Source: JAWVFM01 sp038237625
GTDB taxonomy: Bacteria; Actinomycetota; Thermoleophilia; Solirubrobacterales; 70-9
Reading direction: 5' to 3'
DNA length: 64,000 nucleotides
Assembly: GCA_038237625.1 (NCBI GenBank)
Contig: JBBRYM010000001.1
Span: forward strand, 124,001 to 188,000
Positions 44,419-54,400 of the stretch are shown here, piece after piece; within the stretch, counting starts at the first letter, position 1; every line of letters begins with the position of its first letter. Made by a program: the position numbers and the translations under genes. The notes beneath the pieces were generated by a model. It saw only the letters and a list, made by a program, of their open reading frames with translations, made no database searches and was not told the DNA's origin.

Positions 44419-45789
44419 CTATTGGTGGGTAGCCCAGCCGTCGACGGCCCGGGCGGCGTCGAGAATCGCCTCCGAGATCGTCGGATGAGGGTGGACGATC
44501 CGCGCCAGCTCCTGGTAGCCGCCCTCGAGCTCGATGACGTTGACGAGCTCGGAGATCATGTCGCAGGCCCGGTTGCCGACGATGTGGGCGCCGATGATCT
44601 CGCCGTATTTGGAGTCGGCGATGATCTTGACCATGCCCTCGCGGTCGTCGTAGACGGCGGAGGCACCGATGCCTCCAAGCTTGAACTTGCCGACCTTGAT
44701 GTCGTGACCGGCCTCCTTGGCCTGCGCTTCGGTGAGGCCCACGCTCGCCACCTGCGGGTGGCAAAACGTCGCGCCCGGGATGTTCTCGATGTCCACGGGA
44801 TGTGTCTCGGCGCCGGCGATCGTCTCGGCGGCCACGACGCCCTCCTCGGACGCCTTGTGGGCGAGCGCGGGCCCACGAACCAGGTCGCCGACGGCGTAGA
44901 CCTTGGCGTTCGTCGTCCGTTGGTGGTCGTCGACCTTGACCTTGCCGTTCTCCTCGGCCTCGACGCCGGCGTCGGCCAGGCCCAGTGGGTCGGTGTCGGG
45001 GCGGCGGCCGCCCGCGATCACGAGGTAGTCGACCTCCGCGGAACTGTCGCCATAGGTGAACTTCACCGACTTGCCGGTGTCCTCGACGTTCTCGACGGGC
45101 GCGCCGGTCGCGATCTCGATGTTTTGCTTCTTGAAAGCCCGCTCCACCACGCGGGCCATGTCCTTGTCCTCCAGCGGCAGGATCTGGGGAAGCATCTCGA
45201 TCAGGTGGACCTGGGTGCCAAAGCGGCCGTAGGCCGAGGCGATCTCCGAGCCCGACGCACCGGCCCCCACCACCGCGATCGATTTCGGCTGCTCGGCGAG
45301 CGACCACGCGCCCCACGTGTCGACGATGCGCCCGCCGAATTCCACTCCGGGAATCGGCATCGCGACCGAACCCGTGGCGAGGATCACGGCCTTCGCCCCG
45401 AAGGTCTCCTCGCCGACCTTGACGTTGCCATCGCCGGTCAACGACGCCTCTCCCTCGATCATCTCGACCTTGTTCTTCGACCAGAGGCCCTTCACTCCGT
45501 CCGAGAGCCCCTGGCTGACGTTCGCACGGCGCTCGCCGAGCGCCTTCCAGTCGAGCGTGGGCTTGGTGACCTTGATGCCAAGCTCGGCGCCATCGTTGGC
45601 GACGTGGTCGAAGATCTCGGCCGTATAGAGCATGGTCTTCGCCGGGATGCAGGCGTAGTTCAAGCACCGCCCACCGGCCTTGTCCTTCTCGACGACCGCC
45701 GTGCGCTGCCCGAGCTGGGCGGCGCGAATCGCCGCCACGTAGCCGCCCGGCCCGCCGCCGATGACGATGACGTCGAAGGGTTCAGCCAT
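44419..45789 (-). CDS. lpdA: dihydrolipoamide dehydrogenase, second copy without lipoyl domain
   Basis: The 456-residue flavoenzyme has FAD motif VIGGGPGGYVAAIRA, redox disulfide GGRCLNYACIPAKT, NAD motif VVGAGASGSEIAS and the C-terminal HPHPTISEAIL. The sequence around the disulfide differs from the lpd in the PDH operon. It could serve the branched-chain complex at 29-35 kb or the glycine cleavage and 2-oxoglutarate systems, which lack an E3 in this window. It is followed by a small membrane protein upstream on the same strand. Confidence 0.95.
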   Translation of the reverse strand: MAEPFDVIVIGGGPGGYVAAIRAAQLGQRTAVVEKDKAGGRCLNYACIPAKTMLYTAEIFDHVANDGAELGIKVTKPTLDWKALGERRANVSQGLSDGVKGLWSKNKVEMIEGEASLTGDGNVKVGEETFGAKAVILATGSVAMPIPGVEFGGRIVDTWGAWSLAEQPKSIAVVGAGASGSEIASAYGRFGTQVHLIEMLPQILPLEDKDMARVVERAFKKQNIEIATGAPVENVEDTGKSVKFTYGDSSAEVDYLVIAGGRRPDTDPLGLADAGVEAEENGKVKVDDHQRTTNAKVYAVGDLVRGPALAHKASEEGVVAAETIAGAETHPVDIENIPGATFCHPQVASVGLTEAQAKEAGHDIKVGKFKLGGIGASAVYDDREGMVKIIADSKYGEIIGAHIVGNRACDMISELVNVIELEGGYQELARIVHPHPTISEAILDAARAVDGWATHQ

Positions 45790-45825
45790 GGCTTTCGACT
45801 CTATAGGAGGGTTGCTTCCGGCCCG

Positions 45826-46350
45826 TTACAGCGGGGGACGGCTCGGACGTTCGGGCATCTGGATCCTGGCCATCGCCTTGATCATGAAGTAGAAGAGCGT
45901 CCCCGCGATCGCGACCAGGACCAGGTTGCCGGCGACCTGCAGGGCGCTCGTGGCGGCAACCAGGCCGAGCGCCGCGGCGAGGATCAGGAAGGCGAGGACA
46001 ACCTCGAAGCCAAGAACGGCCCAGTAGCGAGCTCGCCACATCCCGTACGAGGCCATGCCCATCAGAAACGCCGGGGTGATGACCTGGAGGATGTTCGGCC
46101 GCTCGCCTCGGACCTCGGCGCCGGCGAGGTACGCGACCACCACGGCAAGCGCGATCAGGCCTGCGATGACTGCGCCGATCGTGACCACCAGCGGCCGCTC
46201 GTTCTCGGCCAGCGGCTCGAGGCGCTCACGCGCCGCCGCGTTCTTCGCGGCGTAGCCGGCCTCCATGCGGTCGATCATGTCGGCCTTGCGCGCAGCGCCG
46301 CGCGCCTTGCGCTTCTGGCGCTCGACTCGTTTTCGTTCCCGATCAGCCAC
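45826..46350 (-). CDS. uncharacterised membrane protein (4 TM helices)
   Basis: The 174-residue protein begins with a very basic cytoplasmic helix (RERKRVERQKRKARGAARKA), followed by four hydrophobic helices (about residues 55-165). The GTG at 46350 is the start. It lies between thiE and lpdA on the same strand and 15 nt from thiE. No family is recognised. Confidence 0.7.
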   Translation of the reverse strand: MADRERKRVERQKRKARGAARKADMIDRMEAGYAAKNAAARERLEPLAENERPLVVTIGAVIAGLIALAVVVAYLAGAEVRGERPNILQVITPAFLMGMASYGMWRARYWAVLGFEVVLAFLILAAALGLVAATSALQVAGNLVLVAIAGTLFYFMIKAMARIQMPERPSRPPL

Positions 46351-46365
46351 GCAAATTCCGCCGAT

Positions 46366-47427
46366 CTACGAGTTCGTACCGGATAGCGAGACTTTCTCGT
46401 AACTCGGCAGGTCGGGTAGGGCCGCGCGGAGGGCCCGGGCGGCTTGCTCCGGGTCGGCGGCGTCGCGGATAGCGCGGACGACCACGATCCGTGCGGCTCC
46501 CGCACCTGTGACCTCATCGATATTCGAGCCGTCGATTCCGCCGATCGCGAACCAGGGCAGCGAAGCCCGGTCCGCGGCGTACCGCACGTAGTCCAGTCCC
46601 GCAGCCGGCCGCCCCGGCTTCGTCGGCGTCTCCCAGACCGGGCCCACGCTCACGTAGTCGGGCCGCTCCGCCCCCGCCATCCCTTCAGCCGCGTCGAGCT
46701 GGGCGGACGCATGGGTGGAGAGCCCCACGATCACGTCCTCGCCCGCAGCCGCTCGGGCCTCCGCAACCGTAGCGTCCTCCTGGCCCACGTGCACCCCGTC
46801 GGCGCCGCACTCGGCGACCAGATCCGGGCGGTCGTTGAGGATGAAGAGCGCCCCGTGCTTCTTCGCTGCCCGGCGAAAGAGATCGGCGAGCGAAGCCAGC
46901 TCCTCGGCGCACCTCGGCGACTTCTCGCGCAGCTGCACGATGTCCGCACCGCCGTCGAGTGCAGCGTCCAGAATGGATTCGACCCCCGCAACGGCGTCGC
47001 ACACGAAGTAAAGGCGGGCCTCGGCCAGTGTCCTCGCCCTCATCTCAAGCACGGCCTGCGCGCGCGATTGCAGGAGCTTGATCTCTCGCACGCGCTCGCC
47101 CTGGAACTCGAGCAACTGCCCACCGCCCCCGCTGATCTCGGCGCCGCTGCCCTCTCCCCGAACCACGAGCGTCGTCCCCACTGCCGCCCGGTCGCCCAGC
47201 TCCGCCATGTCGGTGGCCTCCCAATGGACGGACTCGAAGGACTCGACGAAAGTCTTGAAGAAGCCCTCCGCCTCGGCAAGGCCTCGATACACCCCGCGAT
47301 ATGGGCCTTTCGAGTCCGACCAGTCGAGGACGAGGTCAGGGTGCATGAACCGGCTGGCGACCGCCATGTCCTTCTCCCGGTACATCGCGTTGAAGGCCGC
47401 CATGGTTTCCTCGAGCCGACTGCTCAC
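46366..47427 (-). CDS. thiE: fusion of NTF2/SnoaL-like domain and thiamine-phosphate synthase
   Basis: The 353-residue protein has an N-terminal SnoaL/NTF2 domain (residues 1-125: MAAFNAMYREKDMAVASRFM ... VVRGEGSGAEISGG) fused to a complete ThiE (about 132-345: FVCDAVAGVESILDAALDGG, VQLREKS, ILNDRPDLVAECGADGVHVG, SVGPVWETPTKPG, WFAIGGI). ThiE joins hydroxymethylpyrimidine-PP with thiazole phosphate. An internal ATG at 47043 could give ThiE alone. The last 12 residues (SYEKVSLSGTNS) are translated from a 35-bp palindromic repeat. The gene is divergent from riboswitch-thiO-thiS-thiG. Confidence 0.92.
   Translation of the reverse strand: MSSRLEETMAAFNAMYREKDMAVASRFMHPDLVLDWSDSKGPYRGVYRGLAEAEGFFKTFVESFESVHWEATDMAELGDRAAVGTTLVVRGEGSGAEISGGGGQLLEFQGERVREIKLLQSRAQAVLEMRARTLAEARLYFVCDAVAGVESILDAALDGGADIVQLREKSPRCAEELASLADLFRRAAKKHGALFILNDRPDLVAECGADGVHVGQEDATVAEARAAAGEDVIVGLSTHASAQLDAAEGMAGAERPDYVSVGPVWETPTKPGRPAAGLDYVRYAADRASLPWFAIGGIDGSNIDEVTGAGAARIVVVRAIRDAADPEQAARALRAALPDLPSYEKVSLSGTNS
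46367..46401. repeat. 35-bp palindromic element, copy C, at the 3' end of thiE
   Basis: The copy begins TACGAGTTCG and ends TTCTCGTA, with outer arms TACGAG/CTCGTA and the centre GGATAGCG. It includes the thiE stop codon and last codons. It shares length and arms with copies A and B. Confidence 0.8.
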
Positions 47428-47462
47428 GAAGCCAGTATCGCGAAGCGCGCGCAGTACGATGC

Positions 47463-47565
47463 GCCTTCAACGGGAGCCCGCGTACGAGCACGGGCTGAGA
47501 GGGCGGCAACGCGGCCGCCGACCGTCAGAACCTGATCCGGGTAATGCCGGCGCAGGGATGGTGGC
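47463..47565 (+). promoter_or_regulatory. TPP riboswitch (THI element)
   Basis: Conserved parts are in order: CGGGAGCCCGCG, then CGGGCTGAGAGGGC, then GACCGTCAGAACCTGATCC and GGGTAATGCCGGCGCAGGGA. CTGAGA, ACCTGATC and the GCGCAGGGA end are the core contacts for thiamine pyrophosphate. It precedes thiO by about 20 nt. High TPP should shut off translation or transcription of thiO-thiS-thiG. Confidence 0.95.
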
Positions 47566-47582
47566 CACCGCGCCCCGCCCAA

Positions 47583-48797
47583 GTGTCAAAGAGCTTGGCC
47601 AAGAGCATTCAGCAGAACTCCGAAGGTGGTGACCTCGTCCCCCTCACGGCGCGACAGCGCGCCGACCTCGACCTGGTGGTCGTCGGCGGCGGGATCATCG
47701 GCTTGGCGATTGCCTGGCGAGCGTCGCTTCGCGGCCTGCGCGTGCGGGTCCTCGAACGCGAACGCCCAGGCGCGGGTGCCTCTGGTGTCGCGGCAGGGAT
47801 GCTGGCGCCGGTGGGCGAGGCGTGCTGGGGGGAGGAGGCAACGCTGGCGCTCGGCCTTTCATCCGCCGCGTCCTGGGCGGGGTTCGCTGCCGAGCTGGAG
47901 GCGGAATCGGGCCTCGACGTGGCCTATTCCCCCACCGGGGCGATGCACGTCGCCCTCGACGCCGACGAGGCGGCGGAGCTCCGCCGGCGCCACGAGCTGA
48001 TGTGCCGGCACGGTCTCGACGCCCAGTGGATGCGCCCGAGCGAGGCGCGGGAGGTCGAGCGGGGATTGGCTCCGGCCTGCGCCGCCGCAGTGCTTGCCCC
48101 AGGGGAGGCGTCGGTGGACGCCCAGGCGGTGCTCGAGGCCCTGCAGGCTGCGCTGGCGGAGTCGGGCGGGGACCTGCGCGAGGGCTGCGAGGTCGTGGAG
48201 CCGATCGTGGAAGGGGCAACTTTGCGCGGGGTTCGAACCGCCGACGATGAGCGCCACTGGGCCCCCGCAACTGTCCTCGCGAGCGGGTGCTGGTCGGGCG
48301 CGCTGGGCTGGCTCCCGGCCGAGGCCCGGCCGCCGGTACGGCCAGTCAAGGGACAGATCCTCACGCTGTCGGGCAAAGCGGACGAGCCGGTTTGCGAGCG
48401 GGTCGTGGTGACCGAACGGGTCTACCTCGTGCCCCGGCTGGACGGCAGGCTCATCGTCGGTGCGACCGTGGAGGAGCGGGGCTTTGACCTGAGGGTGACC
48501 GCCGGCGGCGTCCACGAACTGCTTCGCGAGGCCTACCGGGTCTTGCCCGACGTCGCCGAGCTCGAGCTGGCCGGAGCGCGCGCCGGAATGCGCCCGGGCA
48601 CGCCCGACAACGCCCCGATCATCGGTCCCGGATCGATCGATGGGCTTTTCCTGGCGACCGGCCACTTTCGAAACGGCGTCCTGCAGGCGCCGCGCACCGC
48701 CGAGGCGGCCGTCGCGTGGGCATCCGGGGAGGACCTGCCGGCTGGGCTCGAAGCCTTCGCCCCGGGCCGTTTCGCCACGACCGGGGCAACGCTGTGA
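47583..48797 (+). CDS. thiO: glycine oxidase ThiO
   Basis: ThiO oxidises glycine to the imine used for the thiazole ring. The protein of about 404 residues has the FAD motif VVVGGGIIGLAIAWRA, GASGVAAGMLAPV, and the C-terminal GMRPGTPDNAPIIGPG with LATGHFRNGVLQAP, typical for the DAAO/ThiO family. The start is uncertain: the GTG at 47583 gives a 30-residue extension, a TTG at 47595 is next, and no strong ribosome site is seen, possibly because the riboswitch contains it. It overlaps thiS by 4 nt. Confidence 0.94.
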   Translation: MSKSLAKSIQQNSEGGDLVPLTARQRADLDLVVVGGGIIGLAIAWRASLRGLRVRVLERERPGAGASGVAAGMLAPVGEACWGEEATLALGLSSAASWAGFAAELEAESGLDVAYSPTGAMHVALDADEAAELRRRHELMCRHGLDAQWMRPSEAREVERGLAPACAAAVLAPGEASVDAQAVLEALQAALAESGGDLREGCEVVEPIVEGATLRGVRTADDERHWAPATVLASGCWSGALGWLPAEARPPVRPVKGQILTLSGKADEPVCERVVVTERVYLVPRLDGRLIVGATVEERGFDLRVTAGGVHELLREAYRVLPDVAELELAGARAGMRPGTPDNAPIIGPGSIDGLFLATGHFRNGVLQAPRTAEAAVAWASGEDLPAGLEAFAPGRFATTGATL

Positions 48798-48997
48798 TCG
48801 TCGCCGTCAACGGCGAGCCCCGCGAGCTCGACCCAGAAGCGACCGTCGCCGAGGCGGTGGCGATCGCCGGCCCGGTCCCTCCAAGCGGAATCGCCGTGGC
48901 TGTCGACGGCGAAGTGGTCCCCCGAGCCCGATGGGAACGGACGAAACTCAGCGACGGGCAGTCGGTCGAGGTGGTGGCGGCGGTGCAGGGTGGCTGA
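48794..48997 (+). CDS. thiS: sulfur carrier protein ThiS
   Basis: The 67-residue ubiquitin-like carrier starts with IVAVNGEPRELDPEATVAE and ends in GG (VVAAVQGG), the C-terminus that is adenylated and thiocarboxylated. It donates sulfur to ThiG. The GTG start overlaps the thiO stop and its end overlaps thiG by 8 nt. No thiF is visible nearby. Confidence 0.95.
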   Translation: MIVAVNGEPRELDPEATVAEAVAIAGPVPPSGIAVAVDGEVVPRARWERTKLSDGQSVEVVAAVQGG

Positions 48998-49778
48998 GCG
49001 CAACGGACTCCCAGCATTCGAGCTCGCCGGGGAGCGCTTCTCATCGCGGTTGATCGTCGGCACAGGCGGCTTTCGCTCGCTCGGCGACATGGAGCGTGCG
49101 CTGGTGGCCTCCGGCACAGAGATCGTCACCGTTGCCCTCCGGCGCCTGGACCCGGGCGCGCAGGGCTCGCCGCTGGAGCTCATCAGGCGCCTCGACCTTT
49201 TCGCGCTTCCCAACACGGCCGGCTGTTACACGGCGCGCGACGCAGTGCGGACGGCGAGGCTCGCGCGCGAGGCCTTCGAAACCCACTGGGTGAAGCTTGA
49301 GGTGATCGGCGACGACCGCACCCTCTACCCCGATGCCGTCGAGCTGCTCCGGGCGGCCGAGGAGCTGGTGGACGACGGCTTCACCGTTCTGCCCTACACC
49401 AATGACGACCCGATTCTCGCCCGCCGTCTCGAGGATTTAGGCTGTGCCGCGGTGATGCCTCTGGGCTCACCGATCGGATCGGGGATGGGAATTCGCAACC
49501 CCTACAACGTCGCGATCATCGTCGAGCGGGCGACCGTGCCCGTGATCCTCGACGCAGGCATCGGGACCGCATCGGAAGCCGCTGCTGCGATGGAGCTGGG
49601 CTGCGACGCCGTCCTGCTGGCGAGCGCGGTCTCCCGGTCGGAGGACCCGGAGGTGATGGCCCGGGCGATGCGGTCCGCAATTGAGGCGGGCTACCTGGCT
49701 CGACGCGCGGGCCGGATTCCGCGCAAACTCCACGCGGAGGCCTCGACTTCCACCGAAGGAATTCCGGAGCTCTCTTGA
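48990..49778 (+). CDS. thiG: thiazole synthase ThiG
   Basis: ThiG forms the thiazole phosphate from deoxyxylulose phosphate, ThiS thiocarboxylate and dehydroglycine. The 262-residue barrel has LIVGTGGFRS, the Schiff-base lysine in WVKLEVIGD, TNDDPILARRLEDLGCAAVM, PLGSPIGSG and ILDAGIGTASEAAAAMELG. Length is typical. It ends 29 nt before phoD. Confidence 0.97.
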   Translation: MAERNGLPAFELAGERFSSRLIVGTGGFRSLGDMERALVASGTEIVTVALRRLDPGAQGSPLELIRRLDLFALPNTAGCYTARDAVRTARLAREAFETHWVKLEVIGDDRTLYPDAVELLRAAEELVDDGFTVLPYTNDDPILARRLEDLGCAAVMPLGSPIGSGMGIRNPYNVAIIVERATVPVILDAGIGTASEAAAAMELGCDAVLLASAVSRSEDPEVMARAMRSAIEAGYLARRAGRIPRKLHAEASTSTEGIPELS

Positions 49779-49807
49779 ACATTGGCTCTGCCGGGTAGGC
49801 CTGGGGC

Positions 49808-51451
49808 ATGGCAGAGCTGCTTTTGGGCCCGATGCTTCGCCACGTGGGCGAGCGTGATGCGACCGTTTGGGTCGAGACGGACTCGGCGTGCGAGGTGGAG
49901 GTCCTGGGGTCGACCCAACGGACGTTCTGCGTAGCCGGTCACCACTACGCGCTCGTCTGCATCGACGGCCTTGGTCCGAAGACCCGTACCGCCTACGACG
50001 TGAAGCTCGACGGCGAAGTCCGCTGGCCCGACGCCGACAGCGACCTGCCGCCGCCCGTGATCAACGCCATCGATCTCGAGCGTCCCTTGCGAATCCTCTA
50101 CGGGTCCTGCCGGGTGTCGCTCCCGCACGAGCCGCCCTACACGCTCGACAAGGACGACGACAAGCGCGGCCGCGGGCACGATGCGCTCTGGGTCCTGGCG
50201 CAGGAGATGCTGGCCGACGCCGATCACCACTGGCCTGACCTGCTGATGCTCTTGGGCGACCAGGTCTACGCCGACGAGGTTTCGCCGGGGACCCTCGAGC
50301 GGATTCGTTCGACGCGGGACACGTCGAAGCCGCCGGGTGAGGAGGTCGCCAACTTCGAGGAGTACACGTGGCTCTACCGCGAGTCGTGGTCGGATCCCCT
50401 GATCCGCTGGCTCTTTTCAACCGTCCCCTCGGCGATGGTGATCGACGACCACGACATGCACGACGACTGGAACATCTCGCGCTCGTGGGTGGAGGATGCG
50501 CGCCGCCTCGACTGGTGGGAAGACCGGGTCCTGGGAGGGCTTGCGAGCTACTGGGTCTACCAGCACCTCGGCAATCTCAGTCCCCGCTCGCTCGCCGAAA
50601 ACGAGCTCTACCGGCGGGTGCGCGAGGCCGACGACGGCTGGGAAGACCTGCGCCAGTTCGCCGCCCACGACGACCGCCGCCACGAGGGCGTGCGCTGGAG
50701 CTACTGCCGCGAGCTTGGCCGCACCAAGCTGATCGTGGTGGACGACCGCACGGGGCGCGTGCTGGGCGAAGACGAGCGCAAGATCGTCGACGACGAGGAG
50801 TGGGAGTGGATCGTCGGCGAGATGCAGGACGATGTCGATCACCTCGTTCTCGGCGTGTCGGACCCGGCGCTGCTCGCTCCCGGCCTTCACCACCTCGAAG
50901 CCTGGAACGAGGCGGTGTGCGCCGGCGCGTGGGGAGGGCTGGCCGCGAAGGCGGGGGAGCGCATGCGCCGGGCAGCCGACTTCGATCATTGGGGCGCTTT
51001 CGGCGAGTCGTTCAACCGGCTCGCCGAGCTGCTGCGAGAGGTTGGCTCGCGCGAGAAGGCGCCGGCGTCGATCACCCTCCTCTCGGGCGACGTCCACCAC
51101 GCATACCTCGCCGAGGTGGGGTTCGCGCGTGGCTCGGGGGTCCGCAGTACCGTGACCCAGGCCGTCTGCTCTCCGTTTCGAAACGCTCTCGACTCGCGCG
51201 AGCGCCTCGCCATGCGAGCGATGATCTCGAAGCCTGCCGCCGCGCTCACCCGCGCCCTGGCGCGGGCGGCGGGCGTACCCGACCCTCCGATCCGCTGGCG
51301 CTTCGTGCAGGGGCCATATTTCGACAACCAAACGGGGACCCTCGTCCTCGACGGACGCGAGGCGACCGCCGTGCTGGACAAGACCGTCCACGACGACTCA
51401 GTCGAGGGCGGAGCGCGCCTCGAGCGAGTCTACGAGCGCCGGCTGGCGTGA
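49808..51451 (+). CDS. PhoD-like metallophosphatase
   Basis: The 547-residue protein has the alkaline phosphatase D layout: an N-terminal beta domain (LGPMLRHVGERDATVWVETD) and the metallophosphatase core with GDQVYADE, VIDDHDMHDDWN and LLSGDVHHAYLAE, which hold the metal ligands. No signal peptide is seen, unlike secreted PhoD. It may act on phosphodiesters or nucleotides in the cytoplasm. Expression could be linked to the thi operon by proximity only. Confidence 0.9.
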   Translation: MAELLLGPMLRHVGERDATVWVETDSACEVEVLGSTQRTFCVAGHHYALVCIDGLGPKTRTAYDVKLDGEVRWPDADSDLPPPVINAIDLERPLRILYGSCRVSLPHEPPYTLDKDDDKRGRGHDALWVLAQEMLADADHHWPDLLMLLGDQVYADEVSPGTLERIRSTRDTSKPPGEEVANFEEYTWLYRESWSDPLIRWLFSTVPSAMVIDDHDMHDDWNISRSWVEDARRLDWWEDRVLGGLASYWVYQHLGNLSPRSLAENELYRRVREADDGWEDLRQFAAHDDRRHEGVRWSYCRELGRTKLIVVDDRTGRVLGEDERKIVDDEEWEWIVGEMQDDVDHLVLGVSDPALLAPGLHHLEAWNEAVCAGAWGGLAAKAGERMRRAADFDHWGAFGESFNRLAELLREVGSREKAPASITLLSGDVHHAYLAEVGFARGSGVRSTVTQAVCSPFRNALDSRERLAMRAMISKPAAALTRALARAAGVPDPPIRWRFVQGPYFDNQTGTLVLDGREATAVLDKTVHDDSVEGGARLERVYERRLA

Positions 51452-51490
51452 CCGGCTCCGGGCGCTGAGCCCTCGGATAGGGTCGCGAGC

Positions 51491-54400
51491 GTGGGACGCG
51501 AAGGCGCGACGCGCAGAAAACGCTGGGCGATCGGGCTGCTCGCTGCTTGCGGCTCGCTGCTTGCGGGCTCCGCCCTCGCCGCCTTCCCGCAGGACCCCCC
51601 GAACGATCCGGCCTACGACCCAGCCGAGCAGGGCGGCCCCTCCACCTGCCTGACGAGGTCGGCCGACAGCGAGCAGCATTACCTCTACTCGTTCATGCCG
51701 CAGTGCACTCCCGGGGCGACCGACCCCGAGAACGCGGCAGGGGGCTCCGAAGACAGGGCGTGGGCCAAGTACACGCCCGGCAACGGCCACACGGTCATCG
51801 CCTACATCGAGGGCGGGATCAACTGGCGAAACCAGCCCTCCGAGCTTGCCAACAAGGTCTTCCTGAACGCAGGCGAGCTGCCGGCGCCGACGACGCCGAA
51901 GAAAGGGCGCAAGCTCTGCCCGGGGGCGCTCTGCGCCGCGGACTACTCGGACACCAAGGACGCCAACGGCAACGGCGTCGTCGACCCGGAGGACATCATC
52001 GTCCGCTACTCCGACGGCGTCGACGACGATCACAACGGCTACACCGACGACATCTCGGGCTGGGACTTCTACAACGACCAGAACGACCCGGCCACGGTCG
52101 ACTCGCGCTACGACCACGCCAACGGCCAGCAGCGCCAGGCGGCCGCCCAGACCAATAACGGCGTCGGTGATGCGGGGGTTTGCCCAGGTTGCATGGTGAT
52201 GCCGATCAAGGCCGGGGCCGAGGCTCTCGACCGCACCGACGACCTCGCCCAGGCCTGGCTCTACGCCGCCGACATGCAAGTCGACGTGCTGGTCTCGGTG
52301 ACGGCCGACGTGGGCTATTCGACCTTCATGCGCCAGGCGGTCAACTACTGCTGGCGCCACAACGTGGTCATGGTGCAAGCCTCCAACGACTTCGAGTCGA
52401 CCGACCACCAGGGCGGGATGTTCTGGCCGCATGTCCTGCCCGGCAACGGGCTCGTTTCGAACGCGGCCGGTCTCTCGATCCTTCCCAACGGCGCCGCCGT
52501 TGGGAATGGCGCCACGACGACCTACCGAGCGCGCTCCGCTTTCACCTCGTTCGGACCCCACAATATGTTTTCGGTGGCGACCCAGGGAGGCACCACGTCG
52601 GAGTCCACACCAACCGTGGGCGGCACGATGGCGCTGGTGCTCGCCGAGGGCAAGCGGGCCGCCAGGCGGGGACAGATCAAGCGCCCGCTGACGAACGAAG
52701 AGGCAATCCAGGTCGTCCGGGCAACCTCATCCGACATCACAACCGACCCCAACCCGCCGCTGGGCTGGCCGGCGAAGCCCGGGTTCGACCCCCAGTTCGG
52801 CTACGGACGTCCCAACGTCTACAAGGCGATGAAGGCTGTCTCCAAGGGGCAGATTCCGCCCGAGGCTTGGATCGACGCGCCGCGCTGGTACTCGCTCTAC
52901 GACCCGACTCGGAAGCGGAGCGTGCCGGTTCGCGGGTTCGTTGGCGCTCCGCGGTCCAAGCACTACAGCTGGAAGCTGCAGTTCGCGCCGGGAGCGGAGC
53001 CCGGCTCCGGCGACTACACCACGGCTGCCTCAGGGCACGGCAGCAAGCCGTTCGAGGGCAAGCTTGGCTCGATCGATCTCGCGAAGGTCCCGCAGCCGTT
53101 CTGGGACGCCGCATACCACCTCTCGTCCGACAAGACGCTCGAGACCAGCGAGCAGTACACGGTTACGATCCGCCTCCGGGTCACCGACGCCAGGGGTCGT
53201 CTCAGCGAGGAGCGCCGGACGATCGCGGTGCATCACGACCCAACACTCCGCCGGGGTTTTCCCAAGCGGATCGGGGCGGGCGGCGAGAGCCAGCCGGCGC
53301 TGGCGGATCTGCGTGGCTCGGGCAAGGAGGACGTGATCCTGGGCGATGCCGATGGGCGGGTCCATGCGCTCAGCCCGCGCGGACGCGAGCTTTCCGGGTT
53401 TCCGGTCCACACGCTGGCGACCCGGGTCACGAAGCAGCACCCGAGCGTCAACCCGGGCCATGAGCCGATTTTTGGCAACGTCGCCGTCGGCGACCTCTTC
53501 CACAACGGCCGCCAGGAGATCGTTGCGACGTCGACGACCGGACGCACCTACGTGTGGGGCGCGCGCGGGAAGCTGCTTCGCGGCTGGCCGAAAAAGCTCG
53601 ATACCGGCGTGCACAAGCCGAAGATTCCTCGCCCCGACGAGCCCTTCACGCGGCCGGCGATCATGGGCGCGACCGCGCCCCCGGTCCTGGCCAACCTCGA
53701 CTCCGACCCCCAGCTCGAGATCGTGCAGTCGGCGTGGGACGGCCGGATCCATGCTTGGAACCCGGGCGGGAGCCGCGTCAAGGGCTTCCCTGTCCACGCC
53801 ACCCTGCCTCCGGGAACTCCGGTGCCGAGCGGGCAGGTGACAATCAACGACCAGAAGCTCGACCTGCCGCCGGCCCTTGCTCAGCTCGACGGCGACAAAG
53901 AGCCCGAGCTCGTGCAGAGGCTCCAGTACGCGTTCGCCAACGGCGCGGGGCTCCAGGTTCCCTTCGGCGGTGAGTCCAACGTCGTCGCCTACAACCCCGA
54001 CGGCAGCCGCGTGCCGGGATTCCTGATCTCCGGACAGGCGCTCGCCTTCTACTACGGCTCGGCGCAGGAGTTCATCACGGAGGGCGTCAACAACCCCACC
54101 ACGGCTGACATCAACGGCGACGGTAAGACCGAGATCGCCAGCGCTGCCGGGATCTTCTCGCCCACGACTCTCTACAACCCCGACGGCTCGCAGGACATGG
54201 TCTACGGCCCGCTGCCCGGCGCGACGCTATCGCTCTTGTTCGGGAATCCCACCGGAATCCTGAATGCCTTCAACGGAACCCTTCCCGACGACGCCCCGGT
54301 CAACTTCACGACCTCGGGCGCCTTCGGGCATTTCGGTCCCGGCGGGCAGCTCTCCTACGTCGAGCCCGGCAGCGGCGGCGCCTCCGTCGCCGGCTCGCTG

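Noticed and set aside
44422..46386. 654-codon plus-strand frame across lpdA and the membrane protein
   Set aside because: Antisense to a clear flavoenzyme and two further genes; composition is Arg/Gly/Val/Leu-rich as expected for a shadow frame.
51530..51575. CTGCTTGCGG-type repeats in the signal peptide of the large secreted protein as phase-variable tract
   Set aside because: Units are irregular and consistent with Leu/Ala codons of a signal peptide.
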